64,000 nt of DNA from Batillaria attramentaria (lineage: Eukaryota; Mollusca; Gastropoda; Batillariidae), in assembly GCA_018292915.2 (NCBI GenBank), contig JACVVK020000333.1, forward strand, positions 150,001-214,000, in the 5' to 3' direction. The notes under the pieces are model-generated. The model was not told where the DNA came from, searched no databases, and worked only from the letters and a program-made list of their open reading frames with translations. Position 1 is the stretch's first letter; each line of letters opens with the position of its first letter. The translations under genes and the position numbers were made by a program. Positions 21,316 to 32,480 of the stretch are shown in pieces.

Positions 21316-22129
21316 CATTTCCCCTCACACACACCTAGTTCACCACTACAGTCAGTATCAGTGTCATCGCCCTCGGGACAGAGTTCCAGACTGTTGCCTC
21401 ATCCTGACCCTAATTCTTACACGAAACCCTCTCCCTTCGTGATTTGTCATTAGTGCAACTGCCAGACAGGTCAGTGGGCCGCATTGACCGCTTAACCCCA
21501 ACTGACCCTCACTGTCGTCAGTGCATAACTATGCAGCGGCGGACACTGATGACAGAAACTGACATCTGATTGACAGGACTGGATCGTTGCGTGACCAGGG
21601 TCCCCAGACGTCGTCGGTTCCCCTTGCCTATGCCACGTGACCTACCAATCTGAACAACCCCTCCAGGGACCAATTACCGCTGGATTTAATTTGGTACGGA
21701 AACACGAAGAGGCGTTGTAGGTCAGAAACCTTTGTGGCAAGTGCCCTCGTTTCTGCGTGTCTGGTACTGTCCTGGGATAAAACCGTTGGGGATACTCAAA
21801 GTGAACGAATAGGTAAGTGGGCGCTGCAAGGGAGAGGTTTGTGTCTGTATGGGAAGGGTGATCACTAGAATCCGGTGGGGGATAACTCTGGAAGCAGGCG
21901 ACAACACGGCCTCAAAGTGCCGGTAATAATGAGTGACTGCATGATTTACCGGATGACTCCAGGAACTGGCTGACTGCTTGACTGCGTGACTGACTGCTTG
22001 ATTGATTGATTGATTGATTGGTCTGAGGGGCGAATGCCTACGCTAGTTTTGTCTTAATGTTATCTCATTGCCTTGTTGTTATTGTTGTTGTTTTGCCTAT
22101 CCAATCCGTCTAAAATTGCCAGACGGGAT

Positions 22130-22293
22130 GAATTGAATTGAATTGATTTGGATTGATTGATTTCGATTGAATTGAGTCGAATTGAATCGAATTGAATCGA
22201 ACTGAATCGAATCGATTGATTGATTGATTGGTTGGTTGATCGTATGAGTGAGCGAGTATGTTAATGAGAGGTTCACACATCCATCCACCCATC

Positions 22294-22326
<33 letters not shown>

Positions 22327-22331
22327 GCACG

Positions 22332-22376
<45 letters not shown>
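22130..22376. repeat. GAATT/GATT degenerate array and (AC)n tract
   Basis: A degenerate GAATT/GAATC pentanucleotide array (22130-22215) turns into (GATT)n, followed by AC/ACGC repeats at 22290-22376. Confidence 0.9.
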
Positions 22377-22927
22377 TGTTGGTATCGATGCGGCCCGGTA
22401 GGCCAGGCCGGGGGGGAGCGTCTGGCGAGAAGCATCTAGTCAAGGTGGGAGTACCGCTATCCGGCAAGATGTCAGAAAGTTCAAAGGCCTAGGGTGAACT
22501 TTTCAACCCCGCCGTTAGTCGGTCGCCGCGGAGCGGGGCTGGGAGGCTGAACTGAACTACCCAAACAGTGCGCGAGATACGAGTTGTCGCCCCCCTGACC
22601 TGTCCAAAAGCTCTCTTACAATTGCGAAGGTCAGACTGCTTGTTCTTTCGGCTTCATACACACTGAAGGTTGTTTTTTTTTTTTTAAAAAAAATAACTGC
22701 AAGAGTTTGGACGAGCCGTTATGCTCATGACACAGACGGGAGACGCTTTTGTTCGAACTTGGAAACTGAACAGTTGCCGGAAAACACGCTCTGCAAAGAC
22801 CGCATGTCACACGAGAAACACTGACGGAAAAACACCATGTTCGCTGTTTGTTCGGACTAAAAACACTTCTCCGTGTGACCTCAGTCTTAGGCAGGGGATG
22901 ATCCGGTATGGTTGTATAGTCACAATA

Positions 22928-22931
<4 letters not shown>

Positions 22932-22991
<60 letters not shown>
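22932..22991. repeat. (GT)n microsatellite
   Basis: Pure GT tract. The flanks 22377-22931 and 22992-23756 are unassigned apart from an (AAC)n tract at 23257-23292. Confidence 0.95.
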
Positions 22992-22992
<1 letters not shown>

Positions 22993-23255
22993 CCCATTTC
23001 AACTAGTCCTAGACTAGGTCGACTGATAGATACACTGACTGAACAGGCAACATAAATCAGCAGAATGCATGGCAGACTAACAGATCTGACGCTGTTCTCT
23101 TCCAAACAGAACGGTACAAGAGCCTGTGGTTTCACATTTGCTCGATTCAAACAACTTGCTTTCTTGGGGACATTTCAGTTCTAGACTTACAGTGAAACCG
23201 CTGTCAGTTTTCAAAACAAAGAAAAAAAACAAACCCTGCTTGTCAGTGTGATCGT

Positions 23256-23292
<37 letters not shown>

Positions 23293-23756
23293 CTGAACCA
23301 ACCAACCACCAACCAACCAACCAAACAAAGAACCAGCTTAATAACAACAGCAACAACAAACAGAACAAAGTTGCAGTTTCTTTCAGTTTTAAAACTCTCA
23401 AACCTCTATTTCATATTGACACCTCAGCATGTTTCATAATTCAAGCGACGAGCACATAAAGAAAACACCACTGAATATTGATCAGAAGCTCAGTTAAGTC
23501 TACACTAGGACATGAAACCGTACAGTGACATCTCAACCCTCTACGTCAATCATTAATTATGACTTGTACAAGAGTAGTCAGTAGTAGTTTCATTGATATA
23601 CAATTCATATTAATACAACTTTCAAGCGCCTTTCACTTTCCTGATATACAATCCATACCGCTTCATTGATAAGCTCTTCATTTCTCCCATTTACAGCCCT
23701 ACCACCCAGGACAGCAGTATTTATGGTCTATTCTATATTTTACTGCCATGACCTGG

Positions 23757-24425
23757 GCAGATCTCATTCTGCGCTCCTGTGCAGATCTCATTCTGCGCTC
23801 CTGGGCAGATCTCATTCTGCGCTCCTGTGCAGATCTCATTCTGCGCTCCTGGGCAGATCTCATTCTGCGCTCCTGTGCAGATCTCATCCTGCCCTCCTGT
23901 GCAGATCTCATTCTGCTCTCCTGTGCAGATCTCATTCTGCTCTCCTGTGCAGATCTGATCCTGCCCTCCTGTGCAGATCTCATCCTGCCCTCCTGTGCAG
24001 ATCTCATTCTGCGCTCCTGTGCAGATCTCATCCTGCGCTCCTGTGCAGATCTCATCCTGCGCTCCTGTGAAGATCTCATCCTGCCCTCCTGTGCAGATCT
24101 CATCCTGCGCTCCTGTGCAGATCTCATCCTGCCCTCCTGTGCAGATCTCATCCTGCCCTCCTGTGCAGATCTCATTCTGCCCTCCTGTGCAGATCTCATT
24201 CTGCGCTCCTGTGCAGATCTCATTCTGCCCTCCTGTGCAGATCTCATTCTGCTCTCCTGTGCAGATCTCATTCTGCCCTCCTGTGCAGATCTCATTCTGC
24301 CCTCCTGTGCAGATCTCATCCTGCGCTCCTGTGCAGATCTCATCCTGCGCTCCTGTGCAGATCTCATCCTGCCCTCCTGTGCAGATCTCATTCTGCTCTC
24401 CTGTTCAAATCTCATTCTGCGCTCC
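23757..24425. repeat. 24-bp satellite, about 28 copies
   Basis: The unit GCAGATCTCATTCTGCGCTC plus CTGT repeats at exact 24-bp steps; variants change GCGC to GCCC or GCTC and CATT to CATC. The first five units alternate TGGGCAG and TGTGCAG, a 48-bp higher-order pattern. As 24 is a multiple of three, both strands stay open: eight-residue units ADLILRSC (+) and [12 protein letters not shown] (-, a 293-codon frame at 23699-24580). I see no promoter, splice sites or known family, so I treat it as a satellite. Confidence 0.95.
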
Positions 24426-24660
24426 GCAAACTGAGTCTGCCTGCCGACGTTCTGGACAACGCGTTTCGCTGTTGTGACGGTGAAACCAGTCGTGTAGTTG
24501 ACCTCTGAGGAGGTCCACTCAAGCAGAATAAAGGAGTGCTGCTGGACTGATGTGAGCGGTGGTGAGAGGTCACCGAGCATGCGTGCGCCGATTAGTTTGG
24601 TTGGATAGTCCGCACTGGCAGTTTATGGGCAAATATAGTTAAAACGATAATAATAGTAAT

Positions 24661-24830
24661 GCAACAGCCTTGCAATAAGGCAACAGCCTTCTCATTTGGT
24701 CCATAGCACACCCGCTGTGGATAGGAGCCAACCTAGGTAGGAAAAACCCCGCTCTCCTCGGTTGGGATTCGACCCCGGGTCTCCCGGTCCATGGTCCGAA
24801 GTGCCAACCACTACAGTACAGGAGCCAGCA
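24661..24830 (-). mobile_element. SINE family C, copy 2
   Basis: On the minus strand the head GTACTGTAGTGGTTGGCACT and body CGGGTGTGCTATGGACCAAA match 11203-11370. It ends with a duplicated AAGGCTGTTGC and an ATT-rich tail, which gives a 3' boundary that the longer plus-strand copy does not share. Confidence 0.85.
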
Positions 24831-25267
24831 TAGTGGCAGAAAATGATACATCTTATTGCAGAGAGGGAGTAATTTGGCTAGCTTTGCTGCGTAGAATGGG
24901 GCAGTTCAAGAATGCACTCTCCATATCATATGGTGTCAAAAGGTCAGCTGGGGTTTATGGGCTCAGTACAAGCAGGTCGAACTGGCCAATATCAATACGG
25001 CCTCATTTCCAGGTGACAGATTGGGAAAGCTGTTGACCTCTGCACAGCGGATCGATGTGTGATTCTAGGTCAATTGCCTGGTAATGCGTTTCAGGACAGA
25101 CGGCCTCATATTTCTCCAGGAATGAAAATGGTATCGGCGTTCAGTTCAGTTGTGTGCGGTGCAAGGTGGCGTCCCTGTACTCAGGAAAGCCCATATGCGC
25201 TCCGCTTCGTCGTTCACTGAGAAGCATCACCAGTGTCGTCCGTGAGGCTCTTCAAATGAACAAAATG

Positions 25268-25463
25268 CGTGTCGTTTCCGCACCCTTCCACCGTATCTTT
25301 CGGCTTCACTCGTTACCTATGAACCGTCGCGAACCCTCCGGTCGTCGTCCGAGAGACTTCTCAAAATGCCCAAGCGCAGTTTGAAATCTTTTGGCGAGCG
25401 CTTTTTCAGCCGCTTTGTCGCACCAACCTTATGGAACTCTCTGCCTGCGAATCTGAGCCAGAA
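25268..25463 (+). pseudogene. Non-LTR reverse transcriptase, C-terminal fragment
   Basis: One frame reads PPYLSASLVTYEPSRTLRSS, then SERLLKMPKRSLKSFGERFF and VAPTLWNSLPANL. This is the familiar end of CR1/jockey-like LINE polyproteins, downstream of the catalytic domain: a PPYL motif, an LRSS motif, a K-(S/T)-(F/Y)-G-(E/Q)-R motif and APTLWNSLP. All catalytic motifs are missing because the 5' part is gone. At 25464 a minus-strand SINE A interrupts the frame. Upstream 24831-25267 has no clear RT similarity. It is a dead fragment. Confidence 0.8.
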
Positions 25464-25640
25464 GGGTGGGGAGAGAGGGTGTAGGTGAGTTTAACGTCCT
25501 TTTCCACCATGTTCTTTTGTGATATCAAAGTCGGGACAACGAGAAAAAAAGGTCAGCACAAACATTTGGCCTCAGTCGGGAATCGAACTCACACCCGAGC
25601 ATTGAAAGTCCAACGCTCTAAATTTCGCCCGACCAGCGTG
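25464..25640 (-). mobile_element. SINE family A, diverged, inside a LINE remnant
   Basis: Minus-strand copy with TGGTGGAAAAGGACGTTAAAC and a degenerate head (A-box region damaged). It begins where the RT reading frame stops being recognisable. Confidence 0.85.
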
Positions 25641-26489
25641 ACAACCGGCCTGCCAGTCTCACCCCAGCGACCGTCAAGAAGAAGAAGAAGCCTAACCCGG
25701 GGAGTCACTTAGAAACTTTGGCTTTGGTGCGAGGTAGACAGTCTGTGGTGTCATGTAGACAGCCAGCAGTCTGTGGTGTCATGTAGACAGCCAGGTGACG
25801 GCGAGGGAAGTAAGACCAAGTGGACAATAGTATTACTACCACTAGCTATTATTGGTCGTTGACAGAGTTCCTGTAACAAAACCTGTCACCACCACCACCA
25901 CCAATGAGAAACGAAAACCTGACTCGTCCCAAGGGCGCTCCGCAGGGTGGCCGACTCAAGACAGCGCTCTGTTCTGTTCTCACCCTACCCGCACCCTTTT
26001 TACTGTAGTATTATCTTTCATTGCCGGCGGGCCAACAAAAGAACAGGCTTGGGACTAATAGGAACCAGCTTCAGGAGTGAGATACAATCTCAAACAGACG
26101 CAGGCGGGGTTTCTCCTGAAAATAATAACAACCAAAAAATTTCTCACCGTGTCCCGATGACCATCGGGTGGTGTTGTCGGACAACAGTTTGTCGAGAACT
26201 GGGACAACAATACCACGGGACAGACCGGGTACCATAGACCTACATGTTTATTGTCTAGCTCTGTGGACAGGACACGGCCTGTTAGTTATACGGTGACGCT
26301 AGCTGCCCACCTACCTTGTCAGGAGCACAATATTAGGTTAGAGTTAGTGTGTGGTGTGTACGAGTGTAGTGCGTGCATATCATTGGTTTGACTGACGGGT
26401 TGGCGCGGGTTCGCCGTCTTCCCCGTGGCTTTCTCTCAAGGAAGATCAGTGGAACATGAGAATGGATAATCTTAGTATACACAGTATAA
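25641..26489. other. Unassigned stretch with a ~30-bp tandem duplication
   Basis: The segment AGTCTGTGGTGTCATGTAGA plus CAGCCAG occurs twice in tandem at about 25738-25796. No gene is recognised in the rest. Confidence 0.5.
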
Positions 26490-26830
26490 AGCCCGTAGGA
26501 CAAACAAACAAACAAACAAACAAACAAACAAACAAACGGCAACATCCATAGTACCAAGAAACAAAACAGGAAACAAAGTAAAGCAACAAACAAACAAACA
26601 AACAAACAAACAAACAAACAAACCAACAACAGCAACATCCAAAGTACCAAAAACAAACCAGGAAACAAAGTAAAACAACAACTACAACAACAACAAAAAC
26701 ACAAACACAAACACACAACATCCAAAGTACCATGAAACAAAACAGGAAGCAAAATAAAGCAACAACTACAACAACAAAAACTCAAACAAACAAACGAACG
26801 AACAAACAAACAAAAATGAAAAGACAACAA
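26490..26830. repeat. (AAAC)n/(AAC)n-rich array with repeated spacer
   Basis: Long (AAAC)n tracts are separated by copies of AACATCCAAAGTACCA and GGAARCAAARTAAARCAACA, recurring about three times. This is a higher-order repeat of microsatellite plus spacer. Confidence 0.85.
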
Positions 26831-27449
26831 TAACAACATTCCACAACCCTTCTCTTCTGAAAGACGCCAAGTTGCGTTAAGTCGATATCAGTAATCTTCA
26901 AACTAATTCAAAGTACATTAATTAAACGCTTCACCCATGTACCGTACACTGACCTATTACAGGGTCACACGGATCTCGACCATTAACAACGACCATCAGT
27001 ACAATCTTGGCTCTTACTCAGTTATCGTGCTCTCACCGACTCAACATACAACCCATTCAGACACAGTGGTGGGACCGATTCCTCTTCTCTGCCTTGTCCG
27101 GCCAAAGAGGCAGCCAGTGCAGACATTTATCATGTGTTTCTAACCTCCCTCGACCTTTGTCTGCTCCACACGATACCGCTACCATTTTTTTTTTTTTTGG
27201 CCCCTTCTGGTCTTCCCGTGTGTCGATTCTATCGCGCGTCTGTTAGCATAATTTGTGGCGGTCCAGTATGCCGGTATTTTGCAAGCCTAGCCAATTTTTG
27301 TCCAAACAATCACTGAGACGCGAGGGTTTTTTGTCTGCTGCTTCGCTGCTGGATGGACTTTCCGTGTAGACAGTGAGGAGTTGGCTGCGGACGGACGGTG
27401 TCAGCTGTTATTGCAAGCAGTGGCACATGTGAATGTGAGATTTTCCACA
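26831..27449. other. Unique stretch, nothing recognised
   Basis: Short frames only; poly-T run at 27185. Confidence 0.5.
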
Positions 27450-28030
27450 AAATGCTTCAGTAAAAAGATCTACGCTCCCAACAAAAAGCTTTCCCAAGTG
27501 TAAAAAAATGTTACAGTCGACCGTGCAAGCACAGTCAACTCTGTCACAGTTGCAGAGTTTTCAGCACTTCGGGGACCCCTATAAAACCAGAGCACGAATT
27601 TGCCGTGACATTATTTGGCTTTTGGTCAGTGAGCGAGACACATCGCCGAGTGCTGCACGATCTTCCTCACCCAGTGACGAAACGCAAACTGAGCTGTGAA
27701 ATCAGGCTTCGCTTTTATTAAGGTTTCAGGGACGCTGAAAACTTCGGGGACCCCTATAAAACCAGAGCACGAATTTGCCGTGACATTATTTGGCTTTTGG
27801 TCAGTGAGCGAGACACATCGCCGAGTGCTGCACGATCTTCCTCACCCAGTGACGAAACGCAAACTGAGCTGTGAAATCAGGCTTCGCTTTTATTAAGGTT
27901 TCAGGGACGCTGAAAACTCTGCAACTGTGACAGAGTTGACTGTGCTTGCACGGTCGACTTTGTAATTTTCACACTTCGGAAAGCTTTTTGTTGGGAGCTT
28001 AGATCTTTAAGCACCTGTTTTACTGAACAT
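27450..28030. mobile_element. Long-TIR element K with duplicated core, copy 1
   Basis: Inverted arms of ~100 bp run inward from AGATCTACGCTCCCAACAAA at the left and, inverted, AGATCTAAGCTCCCAACAAA at the right. They include AGTCGACCGTGCAAGCACAG and CTCTGTCACAGTTGCAGAGT. The core between them is a 175-bp unit present twice in tandem (27567-27741, 27742-27916), apparently without a difference. A copy with a single core is at 63416-63834. The core contains CCCCTATAAAACCAGAGCAC, TATA-like. No transposase is present; outer boundaries are approximate. Confidence 0.85.
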
Positions 28031-28942
28031 AATTATATTAACTCTGTTATGACTGGCGCTACCGCCGCCTAAACACTACTCCTGCCCTGGCCTGCCGACA
28101 TGAAACTGCAGCAAACTGTCTGCGTGTAAATAAACCTCTCTCTTCATTGAAGACTCACTGACACTGACACACTCGACATCAACTATTTTATGTACTTCGT
28201 AAAAAAAAAAAAGAAGAAAAAAAGTGGACAATTCAATTTTGATGAGCCGCGGGCGATGCATGGCTGAACCTTTGATCGAAGTGTCCCGTCACAAATGGGT
28301 TAAACAGTATCAAAGATGACGCTGGGGAGATCTGGATTGCGGTGTATTGCGTATCGGCTTTCCGAGCGCAGGGGTGCCACAGAACTGGTCAGTTTGCGTA
28401 ATTTTGTGAAAGAACGGTGTTTAGTGTGGCGGATGGATGCTGGGTGGTGGGGGTGGAGGTGGGGGTGGGGATGGTGGGGGTGGGAGAAAAATTAGAAGGT
28501 TAGAAGGAGCATGAGTCCATACAATCCATTTCCGCTTCAAAACAAGACAACCCGAAGAAGAGTGTGTTCGTATGCACAGCCCACGCAGGCAGAAATTGAA
28601 CAAAGGTATACGGAACACGATGGATTATAAGTACATAACCCTTAATAACCCTTATGCATGGTAATCTGACGAAATCAAGTGATGCACATCCGTGTGACAA
28701 GGCGATAAACTGGACAGGGCGATTCCAGCAACGCGCCATGAAACCTCGGTGGCTCAAAGGTACCGCTACCTGGTGCTGGGCTGCCAGCTATCGAGTTAGA
28801 CGAGGCGGGTAGGCGCCTCTCATCGTGGCAACAGCGGCTCGGTATATGCAGCAGGTAAGTTTTGCACCTGTACGTGATCTGTGTTACAGCCGAACCTGCG
28901 AAGCCGACCACCTGTTCACATCAGCCGCCTGTATAGTACGGT
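28031..28942. other. Unique stretch, nothing recognised
   Basis: Short frames without homology, poly-A at 28200 and G-rich sequence at 28440-28490. Confidence 0.5.
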
Positions 28943-29075
28943 ATGGGGACACATGGTGGACGAGTCTGCACATGGACCTTGACTCGATTAGATGAAGGAA
29001 AATCCCTAAGAAAATCCCTGCGCACCAAGGCATTCGAATCTAGTGGTTCTGGATCCACAGACAGGCGCATTAACT
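28943..29075 (-). mobile_element. SINE family D, diverged copy
   Basis: On the minus strand GATTCGAATGCC (B-box-like) is followed by GATTTTCCTTCATCTAATCG and GTGCAGACTCGTCCACC, matching family D in order. The segment with AAAATCCCT is duplicated. Confidence 0.65.
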
Positions 29076-29242
29076 ACAACTACCCCCCCCCCCCCCGCCT
29101 TTCCCTTTTACTCGAAAGTAGTTTACTAGGACGAATTTTACGGGAGGTTTTGTACTCGTTTTTCCACCTGATACTGCAGCGCAACAGCTTTTTTGGGATG
29201 TGAATTTGCCTGACAAGACCAACAGAGACTCGTTCAGTGTTT

Positions 29243-29365
29243 ACACCACAAACGGGTGCTAGCAAAGACGCGTCAACGAGGAAAAAGCCAGCACAATTAT
29301 TTGGCTCCCAGACATTCCCGGCCAGGATTCGAACTCGCGGCCCTGCCTTTGAAATGACTGGAAGA
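29243..29365 (-). mobile_element. SINE family A-like, diverged fragment
   Basis: CAACGAGGAAAAAGCCAGCA and ATTATTTGGCTCC are recognisable, then a B-box-like GGATTCGAACTCGC. The GGACGTTAAAC end is lost. Confidence 0.6.
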
Positions 29366-29699
29366 AACAGGCGAACGTTGTAAGTACACTTCGATAACAG
29401 GGGACATTGTACGTCGAGCCAGTGCACTGAACTGAACAGTGAAACCGACACTGGCAGAATGTTATCATGATGAGACAGTATAATGTTCACTGGACTGTTG
29501 CCAGTAGCTATTGATCTGTCCTAGTTTCCCTAAGTTACACTGATATACGCGGCCCACTGAGCTATATAAGTAGATCTTGTTCTGTGGTAAACCCCATTTC
29601 CTGATTGTCTTTCGTCTGAGCGATCTAGGTCAGTGGCCTTTAAGGTGAAGGTCGACAACACGATAAAAGATACTTTAAACGGGTTAATTCCATCTTTGC

Positions 29700-30225
29700 T
29701 AAGCCAACTTAGTGTTTGGTACAGTTTCGCTCGTAAGCACACCAGCGCGCTCGAAATATTCCATCTTGATGATTAGTACAGCTCTTAATGCGATACAAAG
29801 TTGTCTACACTTTGCGCGAGCGGTCGAACAGTCAAATTCTACGACTGTTGTTACACTGCTGGAGCGCTCATTGTGGTCGCCGCGTCATCGAGTACGCTTC
29901 TGTTGGCACAGTGCCAGCATTACAGACGCTGTCCTGTCCCAGGTGTAGGAGTGGTGTAATAGTGAGATTTAGTAGGACTTCGTACGGAGGACTTCGCTGA
30001 GCAGCGTAACCCATTTGCATGTAAATTAGGCACGTTACGGGTGCCATTACCCAATCTCAGCGCGTTAGCAGCTCGCGGCCTCTGCCGTGTGAGCCTAATT
30101 TACATGTAAATGGGTTACGCTGCTCAGCGAAGTCCTCCGTACGAAGTCCTACTAAATCTGCCTAATGACAGATACTACGAAAACAGCTCAGAGCGATCTG
30201 TGAGCCTAAACATAAGCAGCGTTAG
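29700..30225 (+). repeat. Repeat family G, copy split by a hairpin MITE
   Basis: 29700-29959 and 30165-30225 together align with the continuous copies at 9181-9480 (-) and 39311-39480 (+). The 205-bp MITE at 29960-30164 interrupts it. The copy includes CAGCTCTTAATGCGATACAA and CCGCGTCATCGAGTACGCTT. Confidence 0.85.
29960..30164 (-). mobile_element. 205-bp hairpin MITE with TA ends, copy 2
   Basis: Same length as copy 1 and inverted relative to it (the asymmetric centre reads in the opposite direction). TA flanks both ends. Arms begin GTGAGATTTAGTAGGACTTC on the left; the right end has GGC instead of GTG-type termini. Repeat G copies at 9.2 and 39.4 kb serve as empty sites. Confidence 0.9.
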
Positions 30226-30419
30226 CCCCTTTAAAGCCCCCATCTTCCATCAGTTCAACACAAATCGTTCTTAGCTCGTTTGATAGTGTCTAACATTCTA
30301 CCACTTAGGCACCTGCACAGTGACAGCATCTTATGTGCTGGTACTGAGCCAACACTGAGAAGCTCTCACGCCTCGGCGCGAATATCAAGCACTGAAGGAG
30401 TCAGCTAAATTTAAAAGGG

Positions 30420-30627
30420 CAATTTTTATGATGTTTATGCTTGCAGACCGTTCTGAGCAGTTTTCAAGTCGTGGTGTCTTAACATCACACCACTTAGAGA
30501 GGCACCTGCACAGTGACAGCATCTCAAATGCCGGCACTCAGCCACTGAACAGAAGCGTATTCAATGAAGCAGCTAACACACTGAGCGAGAGTTTTGTAAA
30601 GATACCAATTGCCCAGTCGTAGAATTT
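30420..30627 (-). repeat. Repeat family G, diverged partial copy
   Basis: AGACCGTTCTGAGCAGTTTT, ACATCACACCACTTAGAGAG and GTCGTAGAATTTGAATGTTC follow the order of the 9181 copy. A LINE 3' end module interrupts or follows it at 30641. Confidence 0.7.
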
Positions 30628-30638
30628 GAATGTTCAGG

Positions 30639-30640
<2 letters not shown>

Positions 30641-30724
<84 letters not shown>

Positions 30725-30785
30725 CGCAATGAGTTGCTTTCCTGTGAGATTAAGCGCTAGATATTCATTGTCATTATTATTATTT
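30641..30785 (+). mobile_element. (GT)n plus LINE-like 3' end, (ATT) tail
   Basis: A 80-bp GT tract (30641-30721) is followed by an AGCGCAAT/ATTAAGCGCT stem and a CATTGTCATTATTATTATT tail. This is the same (GT)n-stem-tail order as at 3.4, 31.3, 35.3, 43.1 and 45.7 kb. Confidence 0.6.
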
Positions 30786-31114
30786 TGTGCGTTCAGGCTC
30801 ATAAGAGAAACGTTTCCAGAACACAAGCGGGCTTGGTAAACAGGAAAACAGCACAGCACGTCAGTTAAAGTGCCTTGTAGAAACTTGTAGCAAGGTCGTT
30901 GGCATAGAGTTTAACCACGCTGGATGACGCCGGGTCTACACCGCTTGCTGACTCAATTGTATTATAATGACAACTTTACTGCTTTCCTGTTTTTAGTCGT
31001 AAATGATCAGCTCAATGTGTTATTAAATCTGTCTGGGGCAAATGATGCTGAACGAGACAGCTGTGCCCGCTCTGAAAGCTTTTCCGTTGACGAAACACAC
31101 ACAATTTACAATTC

Positions 31115-31118
<4 letters not shown>

Positions 31119-31186
<68 letters not shown>

Positions 31187-31302
31187 CGAACGAACGAACG
31201 AAACTTTATTTTCCAAGGATAAAAGATTAGGTGCGCAGACCTGTCTTACATCTTGTCCTTGCTAAGCTACTTATATAAACAAACTAAGCTCCAACTAAGT
31301 AG

Positions 31303-31378
<76 letters not shown>

Positions 31379-31597
31379 TATATATAATAAAAAATGACGA
31401 ATATGTAAAGAACAATAGCGGGAAAAACAAAGGATGTGATAAGTGAGCAATGCAAATAAACATTGAGGAGATGTTTTTACAGCTTTAAAACTGAGAAAAA
31501 CAAACAAAAACGATGACAACACGTGATGCGAATACGTACTGGGATTTTCTATGCTCCAATTACGAAATCATGCAGAGTACATGTATTGTCAAGCCCA
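31119..31597 (-). mobile_element. LINE 3' untranslated region, stem and tail
   Basis: Minus-strand order after the RT fragment: unique sequence, (GT)n (31302-31375 on the complement), CAAGGA/TCCTTG outer stem (31256-31261 and 31214-31219) with an AGGT/ACCT inner hairpin, AATAAAGTTTC, (GTTC)n (31179-31201) and a CT tract. Together with 31598-31859 this is one 5'-truncated LINE. Confidence 0.75.
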
Positions 31598-31855
31598 TTA
31601 GGAGCTGACCACCAGATGTTTTATTAGTTTGGCCCTAAAAGATCCAACCGAAGGTGCTGATGTGATGTCTTTTGGAAGGGTATTCCATGCGTGTGCCCCT
31701 GAGTAAGAGAGGGAGGTTTTGAAAATATCTACACGAGGCTTCGGCACCACGAAATCGTTTCTCAGTGTTCGGTATGGCACTTGAGAGTGCGTGAATAGAC
31801 TAGCGAGATATGCGGGGGTTTTTGACAATTTTATTTTTGCATTAGTATCATTTTG

Positions 31856-31859
<4 letters not shown>
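31598..31859 (-). pseudogene. Non-LTR reverse transcriptase, C-terminal fragment
   Basis: About 87 codons end with a stop at 31598. PAYLASLF, VPKPRVDIFKTSLSYSGAHA and WNTLPKDI followed by SFRAKLIKHL are the C-terminal signature of LINE RTs (PxYL, K-(T/S) motif, GA..WN.LP, F+..LK..L). No catalytic motif remains. The 5' truncation point is a (GA)n tract at 31860, which is itself the tail of the next retroelement end (31889-32040). Jockey/CR1-like clade is an inference. Confidence 0.8.
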
Positions 31860-31892
<33 letters not shown>

Positions 31893-32045
31893 AATGACAA
31901 TGACAATGACAATGATCCGTTATTTTTCAACGGTAAAGCTATTGGCACAGTTACCATTTCCAAACTTGCCGTTGCTACTCTAAATTACAAAAAGAGAGAA
32001 AGAAAGAACAAAATTCAAGCAATCTAAACGAACGAACAAACAGAG
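31857..32045 (-). mobile_element. LINE 3' end, family H copy 2
   Basis: CAACGG/CCGTTG stem arms at 31969-31974 and 31928-31933, AATAAC-like box, (TCATTG)n and CT tail. Near-identical to 2400-2530. Confidence 0.8.
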
Positions 32046-32192
32046 AGAGCGAGATGATGAAACTTTATTTCTCAACGGTAAAAGTTTTGACAGAAAAAAT
32101 TACGTCAGTTTGCAAACTTGCCGTTGCTAATACTACAAAAGATTAGAGAAAAGCAAATAATAAGAATAAAAAGACATAAAAAGAGAAACAAC

Positions 32193-32195
<3 letters not shown>
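32046..32195 (-). mobile_element. LINE 3' end, family H copy 3
   Basis: On the minus strand: CAACGG arm, inner TGAC/GTCA hairpin, CCGTTG arm, then AATAAAGTTTCATCATC. The loop sequence differs from copies 1 and 2, while the stem and spacing are kept. Confidence 0.75.
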
Positions 32196-32197
<2 letters not shown>

Positions 32198-32257
<60 letters not shown>

Positions 32258-32345
32258 CTTTATTTTCCAACGGTAGAAGATTTTGGCCAAAAGGCCAGTT
32301 TGCAACCTTGCCGTTGCTAGACTACAGTACAAGAGTAAAAGTAAG
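32198..32345 (-). mobile_element. LINE 3' end, family H copy 4 with CT tail
   Basis: CAACGG arm, perfect inner hairpin TGGCC/GGCCA, CCGTTG arm, AATAAAGGAC and a (CT)n tail (32198-32255 on the complement). Confidence 0.8.
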
Positions 32346-32374
32346 CTAAGGATTATACACATTTCAGACATTAA

Positions 32375-32480
32375 CACCCCCAAACACACCCACTCCTCTC
32401 CGGATATTTTCAGGGAAAGGAATACAGGACGACCTAGAGAGAACCCCCCCATATGCAGCCATGGAGTCGAGAAATCGAAC
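32375..32480 (-). mobile_element. SINE family J-like core fragment
   Basis: CAGGACGACCTAGAGAGAAC and ATGCAGCCATGG correspond to the core seen at 49842 and 56205 (GAGAGAAA-CCTCGATRAGCAGCC), with a degraded B box. The stretch 32480-33444 is otherwise unassigned. Confidence 0.45.
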
